Source: SLJN01 sp964505385 (GTDB taxonomy: Bacteria; Bacteroidota; Rhodothermia; Balneolales; Natronogracilivirgulaceae). From it: a stretch of DNA of 57,664 bases. The position numbers were made by a program, and so were the translations under genes. Where the stretch lies: contig CAZDIA010000017.1 of the NCBI GenBank assembly GCA_964505385.1, positions 1-57,664 of the forward strand, given 5' to 3'. A model generated the notes under the pieces. It saw only the letters and a list, made by a program, of their open reading frames with translations. It had not been told where the DNA came from and searched no databases. Shown in pieces: positions 52,199 to 57,664 of this stretch; position 1 is the first letter of the stretch; every line of letters starts with the position of its first letter.

Positions 52199-54700
52199 AT
52201 GTCCAACTCTTATTCTGAACTCTACAAAGGCATGGATGTCCAATCCATAAAGCTTGATTGCCAACGACATCTTCGTCATACTTTGGCCAAAGATGAGTAT
52301 TCAGCTACCTACTGGGACTATTACCGAACCGTGGTTTTTACCGCGCTTGACCGGCTTAATGACCGCTGGCTCGAAACGCAACGCCAATATTATGAGCAGG
52401 ATGTTAAGAGGGTCTATTATATTTCTATGGAATATCTGATTGGCCGGCTTCTTGATAATGCACTGATTAATCTTGGCATTAAGGATGAGGTAAAAGAAGC
52501 ACTTGATGAGTTAGGCCTGGATTATGATGAACTGCGTGAACGAGAGTGGGATGCCGGTCTTGGAAACGGAGGTTTGGGTCGCCTTGCCGCCTGTTTTCTC
52601 GATTCCATGGCAACAATGGGATTACCCGGATATGGCTACGGCATTCGATACGACTACGGAATGTTCTATCAGCGAATTCAGAAAGGTCAGCAGGTAGAAG
52701 CCGCTGACCTTTGGTTGCGATATGGAAATCCATGGGATTTGGCCCGACCCAAAGTTAACTACCCTGTGCAGTTTTATGGTGAATCAATGCCCTATCAGGA
52801 TAGTGACGGAAACACAAGATATAAATGGCAAAATACTCAGACGGTCCAGGCAATAGCTTACGATACGCCTGTGCCCGGCTACGGAAATGATGTCGTAAAC
52901 AATTTAAGATTATGGAAAGCTTTGTCTCCCGCATCGCTTGACCTGCCCAGTTTTAACCAGGGGGATTATATTAATGCCGTTCGTGATATCCAGCTGCATG
53001 AAAATATATCCCGGGTATTGTATCCGAATGATAAAGTGTTTGTCGGGCAGGAGCTTCGGCTCAAGCAGGAGTATTTTCTTGTAGCGGCAACTTTAAAAGA
53101 TATCATTCGTCGTTTCCGAAAGAAAAACAGTGATTGGAGAAAATTCCCTGAAAAAGTAGCCATTCAATGTAATGATACCCATCCCAACTTCGCCATCCCC
53201 GAACTAATGCGTATTCTTCTTGATGAAGAAGGGCTGGATTGGGAAACTTCCTGGGATATTACTCAAAAAACGTTTGCCTATACCAATCATACCGTCTTGC
53301 CTGAGGCACTTGAAAAATGGCCGGTTTCACTCGTCAGAAACATGCTTCCGCGCCATCTCCAAATCATATATGAGATTAACAGACGATTTTTGGATCACGT
53401 ACGCGCGACCCTTGGCGATGATGTCAGCCGCATGAAGCGTATGTCAATAATCAGCGAAGGTGAACAGCCGGCTGTACAGATGGCAACAGTTGGTATTGTC
53501 GGTTCCCATAAAGTCAACGGCGTAGCCGCTCTGCATACAGACCTCATCAAAAAAACCATTTTCAAGGATTTCTTTGAATTATATCCCGAAAAATTTACCA
53601 ATAAAACCAATGGTATTACACCACGGCGTTGGTTAATGCAGTGTAATCCTGGTTTGGCTTCTCTCATTAGCGAGTATTTAGGTGATGATGAATGGGTGAC
53701 CAATCTATCCAAACTTAAAGAACTCGATAAGTTATCCGAGGACAAAGAGTTCCGCCAAAAGTTTGTAGATGTTAAGCAACAAAATAAAAAAGCTCTTGCT
53801 CAATATATCCTCGAGAAGAAAGAGATAAAAATTAATCCGGATTCGATTTTCGATATTCAGATTAAAAGGTTTCATGAGTATAAGAGACAATTACTTGTGG
53901 CTCTGCATACAATCGCGCTCTACAACAGAATTAAGGCAAATCCGGATGCAGATTTTACTCCGCGCACGGTCATATTCGGTGGCAAAGCCGCTCCCGGCTA
54001 TGCCATCGCTAAATCTATTATCCGGCTTATTAACGATATCGGTGAAAAGATCAATAATGATCCCGATGTTGGTGATAAACTAAAATGTGTATTTATTAAG
54101 AACTACAATGTCAGTAAAGCTGAGCGTCTGATCCCGGCTGCCGACCTCTCCGAACAAACTTCCACTGCCGGTTTTGAAGCATCCGGAACCGGAAACATGA
54201 AATTTGCTCTCAATGGTGCTCTCACTATTGGCACATTGGACGGAGCAAATATTGAGATTAAAGAAGAAGTGGGAGATGAAAATATTTTCATTTTCGGATT
54301 AACTGTGGATCAGGTTAATGAGCTCAGGCTTTCCGGCTATAATCCATGGGATTACTACAATAACAATAAAGAGCTTAAAACGATAATAGATCAGATTTAC
54401 AATGGATATTTCAGTCCTGATGAACCTGATCGATATCACAGTCTTATCGATTCCCTCATAAATGGAGGAGGAGATTATTTTCTGGTCCTTGCAGATTTTG
54501 AAGCCTATCTGGAAAAGCAGAAGGAGGTTGAAGAAGTCTATCGGGATCAGAAAAGCTGGATCAAAAAAGCTATCCACAACACAGCCAGGGTTGGTAAGTT
54601 TTCATCTGACCGGACTATAAGTCAGTATGCTGATGAAATCTGGCAGGCTAAGCCGGTGGAATATATTTCACTTCCCGCTGATTCCATGGACACCAATTAA
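52199..54700 (+). CDS. glgP: Glycogen/alpha-glucan phosphorylase
   Basis: An 833-aa GT35 enzyme that releases glucose 1-phosphate from glycogen or maltodextrin. VYYISMEYLIGRLL, DAGLGNGGLGRLAACF and GYGIRYDYGMF are standard family blocks. The pyridoxal phosphate lysine is K668 in EASGTGNMKFALNG, and the C-terminal domain has KRFHEYKRQLL and GGKAAPGYAIAKSII. Length and motifs point to a complete enzyme. It is about 8 kb from glgB/malQ and not in their operon, but completes the degradation side of the same pathway. Confidence 0.97.
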   Translation: MSNSYSELYKGMDVQSIKLDCQRHLRHTLAKDEYSATYWDYYRTVVFTALDRLNDRWLETQRQYYEQDVKRVYYISMEYLIGRLLDNALINLGIKDEVKEALDELGLDYDELREREWDAGLGNGGLGRLAACFLDSMATMGLPGYGYGIRYDYGMFYQRIQKGQQVEAADLWLRYGNPWDLARPKVNYPVQFYGESMPYQDSDGNTRYKWQNTQTVQAIAYDTPVPGYGNDVVNNLRLWKALSPASLDLPSFNQGDYINAVRDIQLHENISRVLYPNDKVFVGQELRLKQEYFLVAATLKDIIRRFRKKNSDWRKFPEKVAIQCNDTHPNFAIPELMRILLDEEGLDWETSWDITQKTFAYTNHTVLPEALEKWPVSLVRNMLPRHLQIIYEINRRFLDHVRATLGDDVSRMKRMSIISEGEQPAVQMATVGIVGSHKVNGVAALHTDLIKKTIFKDFFELYPEKFTNKTNGITPRRWLMQCNPGLASLISEYLGDDEWVTNLSKLKELDKLSEDKEFRQKFVDVKQQNKKALAQYILEKKEIKINPDSIFDIQIKRFHEYKRQLLVALHTIALYNRIKANPDADFTPRTVIFGGKAAPGYAIAKSIIRLINDIGEKINNDPDVGDKLKCVFIKNYNVSKAERLIPAADLSEQTSTAGFEASGTGNMKFALNGALTIGTLDGANIEIKEEVGDENIFIFGLTVDQVNELRLSGYNPWDYYNNNKELKTIIDQIYNGYFSPDEPDRYHSLIDSLINGGGDYFLVLADFEAYLEKQKEVEEVYRDQKSWIKKAIHNTARVGKFSSDRTISQYADEIWQAKPVEYISLPADSMDTN

Positions 54701-55150
54701 AACCGATGGACTTGAAGTCATTTTTTACTCATTTCTGAGGTTTTGAGCACCTTACAGGTAGTCTTCAGATTTTAATCTGTTGATTACCTGTGAACCTGAC
54801 TTCGATCTTTTTTAAATTAACCAGGATTTTAGTAAGCAATTGTTAAGATTTTATTTATTACACTTGCCCAAACCGTAGGTCAAGAATTTTTCGCATCTTC
54901 AACAAGTTTCACCACCACGAGCACAAAGGAGACACCACGGACACAAAGAAAGAATCATTTTTACTAAAACATAGTGTCCATTGTGCCTTCTTTGTGCCCG
55001 TTGTGGTTAGATAAACAGGGAGTTACACCAAAACGATCAGAATTAAGATATCAAGATGTAACCAGGGCAGCCTTGATTTATGTGCAGTTCTTGGCAGATG
55101 AACTATAAATACTGCTGATTTAGAATCGAACTCAGGTTGTGAGTGTATGA
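54701..55150. other. Intergenic region between convergent glgP and TonB-like genes
   Basis: 450 bp, of which 54793-55138 is MITE-like copy 2. The first 90 bp carry no recognised terminator beyond a T-run at 54720-54726. No coding frame was credible. Confidence 0.6.
54793..55138 (-). repeat. MITE-like element, copy 2 (346 bp, opposite orientation)
   Basis: The ends are AACCTGACTTCGATC (54793-54807) and the reverse complement of AACCTGAGTTCGATT (55124-55138), matching at 13 of 15 positions. GTG directly flanks both sides (54790-54792 and 55139-55141), a plausible 3-bp target duplication. The interior keeps two long complementary arms of about 32 bp (54907-54945 with 54970-55005 region) that can form a hairpin; copy 1 has lost one arm. 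It reads as the reverse complement of copy 1. Confidence 0.82.
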
Positions 55151-55987
55151 TCAGTCAAGCACAAACCGGAACGTGATTGTACCCCACTGCGACTCCTGAG
55201 GAACACCGGAAGGCAACCTTGAAAACCGCCAGCTTCTCATGGTGCGAAACACTTCACGCTCCAACTCCGGGTTCATCCGGATTAGAGGTGTCATCTGCCC
55301 GACACTGCCATCAGGTTTTACTTCAAAACGCACCCGTATAATTGCTTCTTCGTTGACATTGTAATCCGGTAGCGGTTGTACGATAGGCGTGCGGTCGATA
55401 TCGCCTTCCCATTCAAGCTCATAAGGAGACGAACGATCGATTTCCGCGCCCGGCCCCTGATCCGCATCGCGGTCACCGCGGATACCGCGAATATCACCGG
55501 TTTCCTCTTCACCCTCCTGTTCTTCTTCGCTTTCTTCACTCGGTTCTTCGAGCTGTATTTCTTCTTGCTCCTCTTCTATCTCTTCCGTTTCAAATTCTTC
55601 CGGATCAATTTCATCGGTTTCAGGAGTTGTGACGATGTCTTCGCTTTCAACTTCCTCCACCTCTTCGGGTAGCTCCACATCTCTTGTCGGTTCTTCTTCA
55701 ACCGGCTCCGGTTCTTCTTCAACCACTTCCTGAGGCTCCTCTACCGGCTCTTCAGGCTCGGTGTCAACAGGGTCAGGGCTTGTCGCAACTTCTTCGGCTT
55801 CCTCCCTCGAATATTCAGCCAGGCTGCCATCACTAAACTCACCAAGTGTTACTTCAATGTAGGCGCGACGCTCAGGAGGGTCGGGATTAGAATACCACAT
55901 GTATGCGCCTACCAAAATAATAATATGCAAGATTAAAGCTATGATGAGCCCAAAGCGTTCTTCTTCGGTAAGCCTTCGCCAATTCAT
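55151..55987 (-). CDS. TonB-like energy transducer
   Basis: A 278-aa protein with an N-terminal membrane anchor (about 12-31, FGLIIALILHIIILVGAYMW). A long Glu/Pro-rich, strongly acidic linker follows (about 60-175). The C-terminal TonB domain (about 205-278) has AIIRVRFEVKPDGSVGQM, REVFRTMRSWRFSRLP and a closing strand TITFRFVLD. It would carry proton-motive energy from ExbB/ExbD to outer-membrane receptors. Classical TonB linkers mix Pro-Lys and Pro-Glu; this one is almost entirely acidic. It is the last gene of the cluster, 33 bp after exbD. Confidence 0.88.
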   Translation of the reverse strand: MNWRRLTEEERFGLIIALILHIIILVGAYMWYSNPDPPERRAYIEVTLGEFSDGSLAEYSREEAEEVATSPDPVDTEPEEPVEEPQEVVEEEPEPVEEEPTRDVELPEEVEEVESEDIVTTPETDEIDPEEFETEEIEEEQEEIQLEEPSEESEEEQEGEEETGDIRGIRGDRDADQGPGAEIDRSSPYELEWEGDIDRTPIVQPLPDYNVNEEAIIRVRFEVKPDGSVGQMTPLIRMNPELEREVFRTMRSWRFSRLPSGVPQESQWGTITFRFVLD

Positions 55988-56020
55988 AAAGTTCTCCAGT
56001 TGAACCTCTTTCGGTCCTGA

Positions 56021-56428
56021 TCAATTCGTAGGTTCGGTGGCCATGAGCATATTCATATCCAATGCCTGCCCAATGTTCATAACGCGAACGGCATTATCGA
56101 TTATTGCATTTTTATCAGCCCGAACTACAAGAGTCGCATCCGGATTTTCCTGATGATGACTTCTGATGGTTTCCGTTAAATTTGCCGAGCTGACCATCTC
56201 ACCCATTACATAATAACTGCCATCTTCGGTAACCGTAACATTTATAAAATTTGGCTCCGGAGTTGCCCCGGTTTCTGCCTGCGGGATGTCAACTCTAATG
56301 CCGAAATCAGTAACAAATGTGGAAGTAAGAAGGAAGAAAATCAACAGTAACAGGACGATATCTGTTAGTGAGGAATATGAGAAAATCGCTAGTGGCTTTC
56401 TTACTTCGTTTTCATCTCGGAAATTCAT
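56021..56428 (-). CDS. exbD: ExbD/TolR-family biopolymer transport protein
   Basis: A 135-aa inner-membrane protein with a single membrane segment (about 20-42) containing the essential aspartate in SLTDIVLLLLIFFLLTSTFV. A short periplasmic domain follows, including VRADKNAIIDNAVRVMNI. It forms the proton-conducting complex with ExbB. Its start overlaps the ExbB gene by 4 bp. TolR is the alternative, but the TonB-type gene immediately downstream favours ExbD. Confidence 0.92.
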   Translation of the reverse strand: MNFRDENEVRKPLAIFSYSSLTDIVLLLLIFFLLTSTFVTDFGIRVDIPQAETGATPEPNFINVTVTEDGSYYVMGEMVSSANLTETIRSHHQENPDATLVVRADKNAIIDNAVRVMNIGQALDMNMLMATEPTN

Positions 56429-57192
56429 TGCTCAACCGATTGTTGCTCTTTGGGGATACCCGTATTTTTCTTTTTTGCAGGCCGTTGTAGCAAATCAATG
56501 AATTCTTTTGTCGAAGTTTCCAGATCAAAAATCATTCGATTGATTTTACCAGTAAGGAAGTTATAAAAACCATACGCAATGATACCCACTGCCAAGCCTG
56601 ATGCCGTAGTTATAAGCGCTTCCCAGATACCACCTGCAAGTACGCTTGGGTTGACCTGGCCTTCGAGACCTTGAATCTGCATAAAAGCCTGAATCATACC
56701 GGTTACGGTGCCAAGGAATCCGAGCAGCGGAGCAACGCCGGCAACAGTAGCAAGCCAATCCATCTTCTTTTCCAGGTAGAATGTCTCTTTTTTTCCTGCA
56801 TTCTTTATGGCTTCTTCTATATCATGCAGAGATCGGCCGAATCTCTTTATACCTTGTTTGAGTATTCGCGATAATGGTTTATCCACTTCATCGCAATAAG
56901 ATATTGCCCGCTGGGTTTCACCGGCTTTGAGCATATGCTCTACCGTATCCAAAAATTGAAGTGAGTCCAGAGTAGAGTTACGCAGTACCCGCCAGCGCTC
57001 CGCAATTACGTAGATTGCAAGCAGAGATAACAGAAAAATGGGTATCATAACAAACCCTCCCTGCATAAAAATCTCAAGCAGTGACATGCCTTCAGCATCT
57101 CCAGTGGAAGCAATGCCGTCAAGCTCATCTGCAACAGCAGCCGTATCCGCCTCCTGCTGAAGGAATAGTAGCAACATGAAGTTCGTGTGCAT
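56425..57192 (-). CDS. exbB: ExbB/TolQ/MotA-family proton channel
   Basis: A 255-aa membrane protein. A 35-residue N-terminal stretch precedes a first span (about 45-66, GGFVMIPIFLLSLLAIYVIAE). A cytoplasmic loop follows, then two spans (about 148-172 and 190-215), with VAGVAPLLGFLGTVTGMIQAF and LITTASGLAVGIIAYGFYNF, the signature of the family. It forms the pentameric channel of the Ton system. The hydrophobic N-terminus MHTNFMLLLFLQQ may be a signal-like extension. It leads ExbD and TonB in an operon. Confidence 0.93.
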   Translation of the reverse strand: MHTNFMLLLFLQQEADTAAVADELDGIASTGDAEGMSLLEIFMQGGFVMIPIFLLSLLAIYVIAERWRVLRNSTLDSLQFLDTVEHMLKAGETQRAISYCDEVDKPLSRILKQGIKRFGRSLHDIEEAIKNAGKKETFYLEKKMDWLATVAGVAPLLGFLGTVTGMIQAFMQIQGLEGQVNPSVLAGGIWEALITTASGLAVGIIAYGFYNFLTGKINRMIFDLETSTKEFIDLLQRPAKKKNTGIPKEQQSVEQ

Positions 57193-57249
57193 GGTTTTAT
57201 CTAAGAAATATTATTAAATCAGTTCTGCTACGTAACGCATCAACATCTA

Positions 57250-57664
57250 TTATCGGATTCGAATAATAAAATAGTAGCTTTTCCAAGGTTCCGGAAGCTC
57301 TTCGGCTACTCCCACTGCCTCGTTAACACTTTCAAACTGGCCTATACCTACCCTCCATCTTTCTTCCTGATCTTCCGGAGTGTAGGAATTTAATGTAGCC
57401 CGAAATTCCTGATCCGCGATCTTTTCATATTCTGCCTCAGCACTGCTGTAACTTCTAAGTGAATGGATAACAATGGTATAGTAATCATCCATTTCTACAT
57501 AATCACCACGATATCCCCATTCTTCAGTTTCAGATGGTGCCGGCTCTTCTTCCGGTTCAGATTGTTCCGTTTTTTCTGCTGTTTCCTCCGACGCTGCTAC
57601 TTCTTCAATTTCATCGTCGATTTCAGCCTCTTCTTCAGTTTCCGGCTCCGGTGGTGTGCCAATT
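57250..57664 (-). CDS. SPOR-domain protein, 5' end outside the window
   Basis: The frame stays open to the window edge, giving at least 137 residues; the first ones visible are IGTPPEPETEEEAEIDDE, so the true start is beyond 57664. A long Glu/Pro-rich acidic linker (about 60 residues) leads to a SPOR-like domain (DDYYTIVIHSLRSYSSAEAEYEKI to the end, with WRVGIGQFESVNEAV and YYFIIRIR). SPOR domains bind denuded septal peptidoglycan. The acidic linker resembles that of the TonB-like protein in the same operon. It ends 57 bp before exbB. Confidence 0.78.
   Translation of the reverse strand, partial: IGTPPEPETEEEAEIDDEIEEVAASEETAEKTEQSEPEEEPAPSETEEWGYRGDYVEMDDYYTIVIHSLRSYSSAEAEYEKIADQEFRATLNSYTPEDQEERWRVGIGQFESVNEAVGVAEELPEPWKSYYFIIRIR

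Noticed and set aside
1..57664. CRISPR array, prophage, secondary-metabolite cluster or defence island
   Set aside because: No regularly spaced direct repeats and no cas, phage structural, synthase-type or typical defence genes were found.

Overview
The window looks like a chromosomal segment of a marine or halophilic member of the Balneolota/Rhodothermota branch of the Bacteroidota group. This is an inference from gene content. The supporting features are a PorV/PorQ-like outer-membrane protein, the Bacteroidota-type pairing of a short GT5 'glycogen synthase' with a DUF4270-like lipoprotein, acidic proteins, few strong Shine-Dalgarno sites and several TTG/GTG starts. No prophage, integrase, transposase gene or CRISPR array was seen. 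Nearly all of it is housekeeping DNA with short, AT-rich spacers.

Layout. 1-55: 3'-truncated tRNA-Lys(UUU). 0.3-4.3 kb: a PAN/Cdc48-like AAA ATPase, a HIT protein translationally coupled to aroQ, and a NYN-like plus cold-shock-like protein. 4.3-9.1 kb: metH and an exported PfpI/DJ-1 protein. 9.5-11.4 kb: a decayed patch holding one intact small beta-barrel protein, the two ends of a broken beta-barrel gene, and an unannotated remnant of a copper ATPase (two HMA domains, two in-frame stops). 11.5-15.4 kb: an M14 metallopeptidase and an orphan substrate-binding lipoprotein. 15.6-21.6 kb: peroxiredoxin-topA-unknown protein, then NUDIX / AMP nucleosidase / GNAT. 21.9-27.1 kb: radC, argS, a methyltransferase, a SAM hydrolase family protein coupled to dnaN. 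27.5-34.1 kb: PorV-like protein, ATP-grasp protein, miaA, purS, purQ, M42 peptidase, lptB and a rhodanese, mostly tightly packed on the plus strand. 34.1-44.4 kb (minus): rho, a TPR lipoprotein, an outer-membrane protein, a DUF4270-like lipoprotein, the short GT5 protein, malQ and glgB. 44.5-54.7 kb: LolC/E-like permease, membrane-anchored MurF-like ligase, nucleotidyltransferase, CDF transporter, CCA-type nucleotidyltransferase, ispE and glgP. 55.1-57.7 kb (minus): SPOR protein (partial), ExbB, ExbD, TonB.

Systems. malQ, glgB and glgP with the GT5-like protein form a glycogen/alpha-glucan set; glgC and a full-length glgA are not present here. ExbB-ExbD-TonB form an inner-membrane energising complex. 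purS/purQ provide two of the three FGAM synthase subunits; purL is not in the window.

The least expected signals are non-coding. First, two copies (about 318 and 346 bp, in opposite orientation, 50 kb apart) of a non-coding element with 15-bp terminal inverted repeats, apparent 3-bp target duplications and a large internal hairpin: a MITE-like element. Second, a palindromic repeat family with two full copies of about 160 bp and one single arm, each lying immediately 3' of a stop codon. Neither is explained by the genes.
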